NCBI RefSeq assembly: GCF_024213375.1
Contig: NZ_JANAVJ010000004.1
Location: 157,032 to 221,031, forward strand
Length of the DNA stretch: 64,000 bases
Direction: 5' to 3'
DNA from: Paenibacillus sp. MZ04-78.2
Lineage (GTDB): Bacteria > Bacillota > Bacilli > Paenibacillales > NBRC-103111
In this document: piece after piece, positions 56,727 to 63,958 of the stretch
Numbering within the stretch: the first letter of the stretch is position 1
Layout: every line of letters starts with the position of its first letter
Program-made: the position numbers and the translations under genes
Notes under the pieces: generated by a model
Told to the model about the DNA's origin: nothing
What the model saw: the letters and a program-made list of their open reading frames with translations, nothing else
Database searches by the model: none

Positions 56727-57215
56727 TTACACGGGTTTAATGGCTTCAAAAGGATTCTTGCATTGGTTGCAATAGAAAATGCTTCGGCAGGAGGTCGGAC
56801 CGAATACGTTATTCATGACGGTCTTCGGCGAACCGCAATACGGGCATTCAGCCTCCCATATCCCTTCCTGCTTGAATTCCGCCTGAGGCGTGGAAATTCC
56901 AGACTTCTTCAGCTTTTCTCTGCCTTCGTCTGTAATGCGATCCGATGTCCAAATCGGACTTTTCACGAATTGGACCTCAACCCGGTCGATTCCATCCAAT
57001 TCGGACACGACTGCGATTACATCTTCTTTCATCATGTGCAGTGCGGGACATCCGACATAAGTCGGTATCAGCCTTATGATTGCATTCCGGCCAGCCACAT
57101 GGATCGATTCAACCATGCCCATCTCAAGGAGGCTGACGGAAGTGATTTCAGGGTCCGTTACTTCTTGAAGCTTCTTCCATACTTGTTGTTCCAGCGAGTT
57201 CCATGTGTCAGGCAT
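56727..57215 (-). CDS. paaD: PaaD, phenylacetyl-CoA epoxidase maturation protein
   Basis: 162 residues. N-terminal MIP18/DUF59-type fold (WKKLQEVTDPEITSVSLLEMG, TYVGCPALHMM) and a C-terminal cysteine cluster (CPYCG, CRSIFYCNQC). PaaD is needed for the iron-sulfur/di-iron assembly of the phenylacetyl-CoA epoxidase in other bacteria. Fourth gene of the upper operon after paaC (16-base gap). Confidence 0.93.
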   Translation of the reverse strand: MPDTWNSLEQQVWKKLQEVTDPEITSVSLLEMGMVESIHVAGRNAIIRLIPTYVGCPALHMMKEDVIAVVSELDGIDRVEVQFVKSPIWTSDRITDEGREKLKKSGISTPQAEFKQEGIWEAECPYCGSPKTVMNNVFGPTSCRSIFYCNQCKNPFEAIKPV

Positions 57216-57231
57216 GGTCGATCACTCCTTT

Positions 57232-58065
57232 TTACCAGGTGGCCGCAGGATCGAGTCTGTACACTTCCCCGATCTCGTTTAAGGCTTGGAGCAATTCATC
57301 CGAATGCCGCCCCTCCCTTCCGGATGCCGGAACGGCAGGAGGTTCTCCCGGCCAAATCAGGCCAGCCTTATCCAGTTTCTCCTTCAATTTACCCATGAAC
57401 CGATGCTTGATCGTTTCAGAAGATACCAGCAGACCGAAACCGGTAATTTGATCAGCCTTAGGCCCCAAATCAAACAGCGATGCAAGGTCGGTCCACGTTT
57501 TTGCAACGGCTTGATTCAGACGCTCCCTGGCTTCATCTGTGCTGTGGGCTAATTGGTCAATCCACACTTCCCAGTGGTACAGGTGATAAAATTGTTCTCT
57601 CTTAATTTTTTTAGCAGTTTCCGCAAGCGGTGCGTAGGAGCTTTGCTCTAACGCATCGAGGCGGAATTTCTTGAACACTCCATAAATATAATTGCGGATA
57701 ATGGCATACGCCCAATCAAAATCCGGGTTATCCCGATAATGGCCGGCACCGTTCTCACGCTCCACCAGCGTCGCGTTCCGGTAATCTTCGGGCTTTCTTA
57801 ATTGGGCAAGCTCATCCGATTTTCCCGCACCGAGCTCTTCCAGCATGTCATAATACATAACCGCATGGCCCATCGTATCTTGGGAAATAGAAGCAAACGC
57901 GACATCCTCTTCAATGTGAGGACCGAGTCCGATCCATTCCGAACCCCGATGGCCGTTCAAATGGTCATCGTCTGCCAGTTGAAAAAGCAATTCAGTCAAT
58001 GCGTCCAAATATGGTTTATCCTTTTGGGCCGCTTCAGGCGTATCATATGTTAGAGACATTTCCAC
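57232..58065 (-). CDS. paaC: PaaC, structural subunit of phenylacetyl-CoA epoxidase
   Basis: 277 residues, ferritin-like fold. YLDALTELLFQLADDDHLNGHRGSEW and the helical pattern match PaaC, a non-catalytic scaffold partner of PaaA. No clear full di-iron ligand set was seen. Follows paaB by 13 bases. Confidence 0.92.
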   Translation of the reverse strand: MEMSLTYDTPEAAQKDKPYLDALTELLFQLADDDHLNGHRGSEWIGLGPHIEEDVAFASISQDTMGHAVMYYDMLEELGAGKSDELAQLRKPEDYRNATLVERENGAGHYRDNPDFDWAYAIIRNYIYGVFKKFRLDALEQSSYAPLAETAKKIKREQFYHLYHWEVWIDQLAHSTDEARERLNQAVAKTWTDLASLFDLGPKADQITGFGLLVSSETIKHRFMGKLKEKLDKAGLIWPGEPPAVPASGREGRHSDELLQALNEIGEVYRLDPAATW

Positions 58066-58078
58066 TCCCCCTATCCAA

Positions 58079-58408
58079 CTACGTTTTTGCGATATGATTA
58101 TTTTTTTCCTTCAGTTCCCGCCATTTGGATGGAATAAAGCCATAGAATGCAGGCTGACGATATTCCTTATTATCCAAGCGGACAAGGGCTTGCCGATTTT
58201 CTGGCGCCATATAATAAATATGATCGCTTTTCACGACAAAGATGTTGGACGGGGATTCTTCCCTGCGCATAAAGTTTTCCTGTGCCATGCTTAATGCAAT
58301 CTCAGGAGTCGGCGCCTGCAAACTGAATTGACTTTCAAATTTGGAAGTGGCATCCTTTTGGCTGAACACTTCATAAATATCGTACGTTCTCATCTCTTGG
58401 CCACTCAT
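58079..58408 (-). CDS. paaB: PaaB, phenylacetyl-CoA epoxidase subunit
   Basis: 109 residues with the PaaB pattern (YDIYEVFSQKDATSKFESQFSLQAPTPEIAL, EESPSNIFVVKSDHI). Small bridging subunit of the PaaABC(E) complex. It lies between paaA and paaC with short gaps. Confidence 0.93.
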   Translation of the reverse strand: MSGQEMRTYDIYEVFSQKDATSKFESQFSLQAPTPEIALSMAQENFMRREESPSNIFVVKSDHIYYMAPENRQALVRLDNKEYRQPAFYGFIPSKWRELKEKNNHIAKT

Positions 58409-58423
58409 GGATGATGCTCCTTC

Positions 58424-59398
58424 CTATCCGAGTTCCTTTTGGTTGTGCAGCAGTGCTTCTCTGACCCAAGCATTGTTCTCGAAACCGATTTTTCTTAAAT
58501 TCAATCGATTCTGGGAACGAGGCCCCTGATTTTTGGAGATCACATTTTTCAAATAGCTGTAATCTGCGTGGGTGTATACCCATTTTTGATTTTCATCGTC
58601 GTAACGAAGCGTTTCATCAGGAACTTTCAATCCGAGTGCTTGAATTTGCGGGACGTATTTATCCATGAATTCTTGTCTTAATTGCTCATTCGTTTTCGAT
58701 CTGATCTTATACTTCAGGTTCAATTCCTGATTGCTTTGAATCCGGCCATCCTCCGGCGGTCCAAAGAACATGTCCAGAGCCGGCCACCAGCGATTGAGCG
58801 CATCCTGCATCATTTCACGCTGCTGCGGGGTACCGTCTCCAAGCTTAATCACCATATCCTCACCGTGGTACGCGTGAAACCGCTCTTCAAGAAGGATTCT
58901 CTTCAGTGCGCGGGCATATGGCGCATACGAGGTATGGGCCAGCATTTTCTGCGTCACGATCGCCGCGCCGTCAACCAACCAGCCGATGATCGCAGCATCA
59001 GCCCATGTACGCGCTTCCATGTGAAATACATTGTGGAATTTCAAACGGCCGGCATACAGGTCTTCCATAATATCCTCGCGCGTTTTTCCGAGCGGCTTCA
59101 TTAAATCTTCGGCAACACGAAGCAACAGTTGTCCGTGTCCCATTTCGTCTTGTACCTTGGCCATCAGAGAAAGCTTTCTCCTTAAGGTAGGCGTCCGCGG
59201 AACCCACTCTTTCTCGGGAAGCGCTCCCATGATTTCACTAACCCCGTGCATGGCAATCAGCTTGATTAATTGCATCCGGTAATCTTCAGGCATCCAATCA
59301 TCCACTTCAATCTTTTCACCGCGCGCAATCCTGGCTACAAATTGTTCGTGCATCATTTTTTCATCCACTACCGTGGACTCATCGATTTGTGGCACCAT
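58424..59398 (-). CDS. paaA: PaaA, catalytic subunit of phenylacetyl-CoA 1,2-epoxidase
   Basis: 324 residues, ferritin-like di-iron protein. The ligand helices are visible: KVQDEMGHGQLLLRV and LLEERFHAYHGEDM. Catalyses ring epoxidation of phenylacetyl-CoA using O2 and electrons from a reductase (PaaE, not found in this window). First gene of the upper operon, preceded by GGAGGGAGG and by a promoter with a candidate PaaX operator and a cre-like site. Confidence 0.95.
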   Translation of the reverse strand: MVPQIDESTVVDEKMMHEQFVARIARGEKIEVDDWMPEDYRMQLIKLIAMHGVSEIMGALPEKEWVPRTPTLRRKLSLMAKVQDEMGHGQLLLRVAEDLMKPLGKTREDIMEDLYAGRLKFHNVFHMEARTWADAAIIGWLVDGAAIVTQKMLAHTSYAPYARALKRILLEERFHAYHGEDMVIKLGDGTPQQREMMQDALNRWWPALDMFFGPPEDGRIQSNQELNLKYKIRSKTNEQLRQEFMDKYVPQIQALGLKVPDETLRYDDENQKWVYTHADYSYLKNVISKNQGPRSQNRLNLRKIGFENNAWVREALLHNQKELG

Positions 59399-59429
59399 GA
59401 TGCCTCCCTCCTGATACTATATTTTCGTA

Positions 59430-59448
59430 TGACGTTTATTTAACGTTA
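59430..59448. promoter_or_regulatory. Candidate PaaX operator
   Basis: TGACGTT and AACGTTA (one mismatch) around TATTT, placed just downstream of the paaA -10 box. A repressor there would block initiation. PaaX is encoded two genes away on the same strand. The sequence was not matched to a known PaaX site. Confidence 0.45.
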
Positions 59449-59450
59449 TG

Positions 59451-59478
59451 ATAACATATCAACACACTCAACTGTCAA
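59451..59478 (-). promoter_or_regulatory. paaA operon promoter
   Basis: On the minus strand TTGACA (59478-59473), a 16-base spacer and TGTTAT (59456-59451), about 55 bases before the paaA start. Confidence 0.7.
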
Positions 59479-59485
59479 TAGATAA

Positions 59486-59499
59486 TTTAAGCGCTTACA
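59486..59499. promoter_or_regulatory. Candidate CcpA catabolite-response element (cre)
   Basis: On the minus strand TGTAAGCGCTTAAA matches the cre consensus TGWAANCGNTNWCA in all but the next-to-last base. It ends 8 bases upstream of the -35 box of the paaA promoter. It suggests that good sugars turn this operon down. Confidence 0.6.
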
Positions 59500-59630
59500 A
59501 TCGGCGAATGATGAACGTTACTCTGATTGCTACTGGTAAGCAACAATGATCGAGCAAAATCCTTTCGCAATGATCGCGTAAATAGATCAGCAGCCGCCTG
59601 AATATAACCTTCTCGGAAGTACACGCAAAC

Positions 59631-59699
59631 AAAAAAGCGCCTCCTGTATGCCGTCATGAAATGCGACACATTCACAGCCCTTTTGAAAGGAAGACGCTT
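59631..59699 (-). terminator. paaX terminator
   Basis: On the minus strand AAGCGTCTTCC pairs with GGAGGCGCTT (one mismatch) across a long loop, then six T. It lies between paaX and paaA; the gap 59500-59756 has no convincing gene. Confidence 0.6.
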
Positions 59700-59756
59700 A
59701 TAACGAAGTTTATCGGTGAACGAGTTGTGCAGTGAATCGGACGGAGACACTTCAGG

Positions 59757-60587
59757 CTAGGACTTTGTCAGAATCTTTTCATAAGCTTCCTCGAAAAATC
59801 GGACAGCGCCCGGATGGAGCAAATTATAAAAATTTTGGAAAAGTAGGTCGGCCTCATGCCCTAACCAAACCTCGGGCAGTAACTCTTGCGGCAAATCAGG
59901 ATCGATAAAGAGGAATTTACGGTAGTAATGGACAAGCTCCGTTTTTTCTACAAAACAATAGCTGTCTTCGATCCCATCATTATTGTTCATCTTTTCTACA
60001 AATTGTTTATAGTGCGGTTCAAAGCTTTCGATAAACGCCTTGTAGGCTTGATTGATTTCTTCCAAGTTCCAGCACTTTTGCACTAATTGCTTCGAATCGC
60101 TCCACCCCAGATGTTCGGCCGTGAAAATTTCTACATAGGGAGTCAGCTCCAGCCTTTCTGTAAGCTGCTTGATTCGATCGGCTAGATCATTGGGGGTGAT
60201 CCATGTACTGTTCGATAGCGTACCGAAACCCATGTAGCTGATTTCTTTGCGAAGCTGGTCACGCAGGTTACGCTGTTCCTCAGGAATATTGTAGCTGATC
60301 ATGCACCATTTTCCGTTCCAAGGGCCCGGTTCCACCTTGTAGATCCTTTCGGCCGCCTCATCCAAGTGCTTCTTGCCATACTCGGACATCGAATAATAGC
60401 CTCTGTTACCCATCTTTCTTGATACCAGCCAACCTTGCTTGGACATTCGGGAAATGGCCGCACGGACGGCTTGCTCCGTCATGCCGAACTCTTTTAAAAG
60501 CTTCGATAGGCTTCCTACCCAAATCTCACCCCCGTAATGTCTGACATACTCCCCGAATATGGTAAATAACATAGATTGCGGTTTCAT
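59757..60587 (-). CDS. paaX: PaaX, phenylacetyl-CoA-responsive repressor
   Basis: 276 residues from the ATG of MKPQSMLFTIFGEYVRHYGG, behind GGGGAG (8 bases). N-terminal winged helix (GSLSKLLKEFGMTEQAVRAAISRM) followed by the PaaX central and C-terminal domains. PaaX proteins repress paa operons until phenylacetyl-CoA binds. It has its own terminator before paaA. Confidence 0.92.
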   Translation of the reverse strand: MKPQSMLFTIFGEYVRHYGGEIWVGSLSKLLKEFGMTEQAVRAAISRMSKQGWLVSRKMGNRGYYSMSEYGKKHLDEAAERIYKVEPGPWNGKWCMISYNIPEEQRNLRDQLRKEISYMGFGTLSNSTWITPNDLADRIKQLTERLELTPYVEIFTAEHLGWSDSKQLVQKCWNLEEINQAYKAFIESFEPHYKQFVEKMNNNDGIEDSYCFVEKTELVHYYRKFLFIDPDLPQELLPEVWLGHEADLLFQNFYNLLHPGAVRFFEEAYEKILTKS

Positions 60588-60767
60588 GAAATCGACTCCC
60601 CATACACCCAATTTTGTTTGATCCATTCCATTTTCGCTAATCTGGATGAAGAAGTCCAGTTGATATTATTCACACGATAAATTACGGTAACATAATTGAA
60701 ATTGGATTCTAACGCTGATAACAAGCGCTTTTTCAAAGAAACTGACATTTTGTAAATTTTAACTTCA

Positions 60768-60794
60768 AAAGCCTGCTAAAGGAAAGCAGGCTTT
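60768..60794. terminator. sigK terminator
   Basis: AAAGCCTGCT pairs with AGCAGGCTTT around a 7-base loop, with A and T runs. It lies 12 bases after the sigK stop. Confidence 0.85.
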
Positions 60795-60805
60795 AGACAG
60801 TTAAT

Positions 60806-61516
60806 TTACCTTTTTGCCTTGTAAAACTCATGATACAGCTTCATCAAAGCACGTTTCTCGATCCGAGACACATATGATCGCGAAATACCAAGTTCTTTAG
60901 CGATCTCTCGCTGCGTACGTTCCTCCCCACCATGCTCGAGGCCAAAGCGGCCGACAACGACTTCTTTTTCCCGTTCATCCAGTATGTCAAGGTTTTTGTA
61001 TATTTTGCTTTTTTCAATCTTAAGCTGCACTTTATCCACCACATCGTCGGCCTCCGTGCCGAGGATATCGATGAGCGTAATTTCATTTCCCTCCTTGTCC
61101 GTACCGATTGGGTCGTGCAGCGATACGTCCTTGCGCGTCTTTTTCAGCGAGCGAAGGTGCATCAGGATTTCATTCTCGATACACCGCGCCGCGAAGGTCG
61201 CAAGCTTGGTCCCTTTATCGGGGGAGAACGATTCAATCGCTTTGATCAAACCGATCGTACCGATCGAGATCAAATCCTCCAGATCCTCCCCCGTATTGTC
61301 GAATTTCTTGACGATGTGCGCGACAAGCCGAAGGTTATGCTCGATGAGCACATTGCGCGAGTGTTGATTGCCTTGGGCCATTAGCTTCAAATGTTTGTCT
61401 TCTTCATCCTCCGCCAAGGGCTGGGGAAACGCGTTGTTTTTTACATAGGAAACGAGTAAAGTAAGCTGTTTAATAAATAAAGCTACGGCACTGAATAATC
61501 CGGGCATTCCAGCCAC
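60806..61516 (-). CDS. sigK: Sigma-K, late mother-cell sporulation sigma factor
   Basis: 236 residues, a sigma-70 family member with the SigK N-terminal pro-region ([24 protein letters not shown]), region 2 ([20 protein letters not shown]) and region 4 ([24 protein letters not shown]). The gene is uninterrupted here, with no skin element. The stretch at codons 110-119 is repeated exactly at 33658-33688, and the first 70 codons are duplicated at 13230-13448. GGGGGTGG precedes the ATG. Confidence 0.96.
   Translation of the reverse strand: MAGMPGLFSAVALFIKQLTLLVSYVKNNAFPQPLAEDEEDKHLKLMAQGNQHSRNVLIEHNLRLVAHIVKKFDNTGEDLEDLISIGTIGLIKAIESFSPDKGTKLATFAARCIENEILMHLRSLKKTRKDVSLHDPIGTDKEGNEITLIDILGTEADDVVDKVQLKIEKSKIYKNLDILDEREKEVVVGRFGLEHGGEERTQREIAKELGISRSYVSRIEKRALMKLYHEFYKAKR
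61160..61190 (-). repeat. 31-bp sigK core (partner 33658-33688)
   Basis: Codons 110-119 of intact sigK, exactly repeated at the left border of the paa block in the same orientation. Skin-type elements insert in this part of sigK in other Bacillales. Confidence 0.7.
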
Positions 61517-61748
61517 CCCCTAAGGTGATTGCCGATCAACGGTCTCGGAAGTTTTCGCGCAAAGATTAGTATTAGTGTATGTGGGCGAAAGCCCGGAAGT
61601 GCCTGTACACAAAATTTACACCTGGTGAACTTTGACTACGACGTAGGGGGTCAAGGTCTATTTTGAAGAGGTCTGGATCGTCACCGCGCTAAAAGCATGG
61701 TATGGTTAATAGAACGCATTTAACGGAAAGGCAGGACACAAAGGATGA
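61306..61748. repeat. sigK 5' region, parental copy of the duplication at 13238-13680
   Basis: Same 443 bp as described for the left copy. Divergence begins at the same point on both ends, which marks the recombination borders. Confidence 0.9.
61573..61600 (-). promoter_or_regulatory. Mother-cell (sigma-E/sigma-K type) promoter of sigK
   Basis: On the minus strand AC (61600-61599), 17 bases, then CATACACTA (61581-61573), matching the sigma-K -10 CATAnnnTA and the sigma-E -10 CATACAMT. This fits expression of sigK in the mother cell and later autoregulation. The same element is in the duplicated copy. Confidence 0.6.
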
Positions 61749-61900
61749 CCGGAAAAATAGACAATCTGGAGCTGCTTCTTCGCGGTGGAGGATTCAATCA
61801 GTTGGACTCTGTCGCGGCGCTGCAGGAGCATCTGGCAGTGCTCGGGGTCCGGCTGGAGTGTTTTACCAAGTCTTCGAATGTAGAGGAGTATCCTCTGTGA
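61745..61900 (+). other. Doubtful small frame upstream of sigK
   Basis: 51 codons starting MTGKIDNLELLLRGGGF. The start follows AAAGG with poor spacing. An alternative frame from 61702 (77 codons) shares its first codons with the duplicated copy. Neither is recognisable. The gap 61517-62081 otherwise holds only the sigK promoter and a terminator. Confidence 0.2.
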
Positions 61901-62029
61901 GGTGTCATGTGGCCCGAAGGAATACGATTGGGTAGATAAATCTGTCTTTGCTCGCTGTTGCGCTCTCTGAACTGAACCGTTCACCAAATACCATCAATAA
62001 AAATAAATTTCAAAGAAATAAAACAAAAA

Positions 62030-62053
62030 AAACAGGCATATACTCGCCTGTTT
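62030..62053 (-). terminator. Terminator of the aloR3-aloP3 unit
   Basis: On the minus strand AACAGGC pairs with GCCTGTT around an 8-base loop, followed by a run of T. Confidence 0.85.
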
Positions 62054-62081
62054 TGTGCAGTTACTTTTTCAATTATTTATA

Positions 62082-62225
62082 TCAAAAGCCGGGATCGTCA
62101 ACATGAGATCTTGCTACTGGTTTGTTACTTTCGGGATGAGCCAAAATAAAATCATGATTTGCGATGGTCAATGAGCTTGCCATTATTATTGAAAATGTTG
62201 CAATGCACATGATAAGCCTTCTCAT
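62082..62225 (-). CDS. AloP-type signalling pre-pro-peptide 3
   Basis: 47 residues: RR, a hydrophobic core (LIMCIATFSIIMASSLTI), then a polar tail ending SHVDDPGF. It starts 2 bases after the receptor stop, with GGGGAGG overlapping the receptor's end, so the pair is translationally coupled. The last four residues, DPGF, match the DPGM of peptide 1. Confidence 0.8.
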   Translation of the reverse strand: MRRLIMCIATFSIIMASSLTIANHDFILAHPESNKPVARSHVDDPGF

Positions 62226-62227
62226 AG

Positions 62228-63520
62228 TTAAACCTCCCCTTTGTTTATGATTCCATTATATACCTTTTTTGTCTCTTCTAGAAGCCCTAAGTCCAGTATA
62301 TTTTTATCAGAACTCAAAGAGGAAAAAATGTCATAAGAAAGTTCAACGATATCTTGATAAGAGCCAATCTTGCCATAATAATTTACGCTTTTTAGGTAGG
62401 TCTCTATCGCTTGATTAGTCCAACCCTTTTTAGTAAAAAATGCACCTTTAAACTTGTAATACTTTCCCATTTCGGAATATTGATAAGGTGTTGCATTCTC
62501 GAAAGGAAAGATTTGTTCTTCATCCGAGTTAATCAGTTTTTCTATGGAGTCATCATCATTCATCTGCAACAATACTTCTAATAATAAATTCAATCTAGGT
62601 AGACGTTTATCCCCCTGCGCTTCATCTAGACATTCCCACAATAACGGAAGAGATTCCACATATCTATCGGTTCGTGCTAGAATCATGGCACGAAAGATTT
62701 TCAAACGATCAACGATAATTTGATAATTCAACTTATCATAGAGTTGGATATGTTCCTCCAAAGCATTATAGTTTCTTTGGTGCCAAAATGAATTACAAAT
62801 TGCTAAAGCAACCTGCTCTTTGAGTCCATTATGTGTAGTATCTACGGCATGGCCCGATTTCCCTAATTCAATACATTTTTCATATTTCTTTAGCGCGTAG
62901 GCGTGAAGTGCCATGCGGTAATAATATATACACTTCTCTTCTTGTGCTAAAAAATCAGTGTAGTGAATAACTTCCTCGCCTTCTCTAAAAGTCTCGTCTA
63001 GCAAAGATAAATTGCTTCGATTAATCAAATATTTTTTAAAAGTACCTTTGCCAACAAAACTAGGCAATCCACGTTCTCTGGAATATTTAATAATTACCGT
63101 ATAAAGAAGCGCTTTCAGTTTGCCTTCATTTAATGTTTCCGTAAAATCAAACAATCGCTGAAGTGATTCTTCCGTTTTCTTTTGAGATGATTGTAGTAGC
63201 CTCAATGCTGTCATGGAGATTAAAGAATCATTTTCCCCTGTGGCAACAGTATCTCGCAATATTTCAAATAAGGTTTCTGTTCCTTCTTCTTCTTCTATGT
63301 AAGCCTTTATGATCTGTTCGTAATGAACTGGCAAGGCTCGAACCAAGGCTCTCACCGTCTTATATTCTGGATGTTTTGTGGCCCCCGATTCAATTTTATG
63401 AAGCACTGCGCTGCGAACACCTGTTAGTTCCTCAAGTTTCGCATATGTCAAATTTTTCTTTTTTCTAAGTTGGAAGATGAAATCTGCGATGGTGTTATTC
63501 CGATGCTTAATATCCACCAT
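62228..63520 (-). CDS. AloR-type (AimR-like, RRNPP) peptide receptor and regulator 3
   Basis: 430 residues with the same N-terminal helix-turn-helix (FIFQLRKKKNLTYAKLEELT) and TPR-like body as receptors 1 and 2. The first 20 residues equal those of receptor 1. The TPR region is diverged. GGAAGG precedes the ATG. It faces a secreted-peptide locus that continues beyond the window. Confidence 0.85.
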   Translation of the reverse strand: MVDIKHRNNTIADFIFQLRKKKNLTYAKLEELTGVRSAVLHKIESGATKHPEYKTVRALVRALPVHYEQIIKAYIEEEEGTETLFEILRDTVATGENDSLISMTALRLLQSSQKKTEESLQRLFDFTETLNEGKLKALLYTVIIKYSRERGLPSFVGKGTFKKYLINRSNLSLLDETFREGEEVIHYTDFLAQEEKCIYYYRMALHAYALKKYEKCIELGKSGHAVDTTHNGLKEQVALAICNSFWHQRNYNALEEHIQLYDKLNYQIIVDRLKIFRAMILARTDRYVESLPLLWECLDEAQGDKRLPRLNLLLEVLLQMNDDDSIEKLINSDEEQIFPFENATPYQYSEMGKYYKFKGAFFTKKGWTNQAIETYLKSVNYYGKIGSYQDIVELSYDIFSSLSSDKNILDLGLLEETKKVYNGIINKGEV

Positions 63521-63563
63521 AATACATAACCTTCCTTTTTTGTTTAAGTTTTTACACTGGTCA

Positions 63564-63592
63564 ATTATATCAAAGTATGTTTAATTTTACAA
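63564..63592 (-). promoter_or_regulatory. aloR3 promoter
   Basis: On the minus strand TTGTAA (63592-63587), 17 bases, TATAAT (63569-63564), the same as in modules 1 and 2. Confidence 0.75.
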
Positions 63593-63636
63593 TTAATTGA
63601 TTTTTATAATAATCGACTCAATCTTACATGAAATGC

Positions 63637-63804
63637 AACGATTCGATAAGTTTCTACAAATATTTACTGTTAATTGGTATTAATTTGAATTATTTATGTA
63701 TTTTTAAGAAATAGTAGAAATTAAAAATAGATATTAATCACTACCCCATATTTTATGTTATTATTATAAATTATGTTTGAATAATGAGGTCGCGACGAAT
63801 TGTT
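63637..63804 (+). promoter_or_regulatory. Divergent control region of Alo module 3 (paired half-sites)
   Basis: AACGATTCG (63637-63645) and the inverted CGAATTGTT (63796-63804) start 159 bp apart, with the conserved GTCGCGA before the second. Shared AAATAGATATT and CCCATATTTTATG elements lie between them. Confidence 0.55.
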
Positions 63805-63841
63805 CATACATTATTCCTAAAGGAGAGAAGGAGAGGAAGCA

Positions 63842-63958
63842 ATGAAAATCAAAAAAATCCTGTTAATATCTGTGGCCTCTACCGTACTCGTTTTTCCTTC
63901 AACTGGTAACGCATTTGCCGAGCCGCATCAAGAACCAAACACAATTTCAAAACAATAA
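63842..63958 (+). CDS. Small secreted peptide of Alo module 3
   Basis: 38 residues with a clear signal (KIKKILLISVASTVLVFP, cleavage probably after AFA) and a short acidic/polar tail EPHQEPNTISKQ. AAGGAGAG-type sequence precedes the ATG. A GTG-started frame follows immediately in phase after the TAA (VEKSSFSDKEVV), the same as the small protein of module 1, and is cut by the window end. It could be a second signal, a bacteriocin-like leader, or the start of a split gene. Confidence 0.55.
   Translation: MKIKKILLISVASTVLVFPSTGNAFAEPHQEPNTISKQ

Noticed and set aside
59487..59750. Open frame of 87 codons between paaX and paaA
   Set aside because: It runs through the paaX terminator and the paaA control region, has an odd composition and no homology that I recognise.
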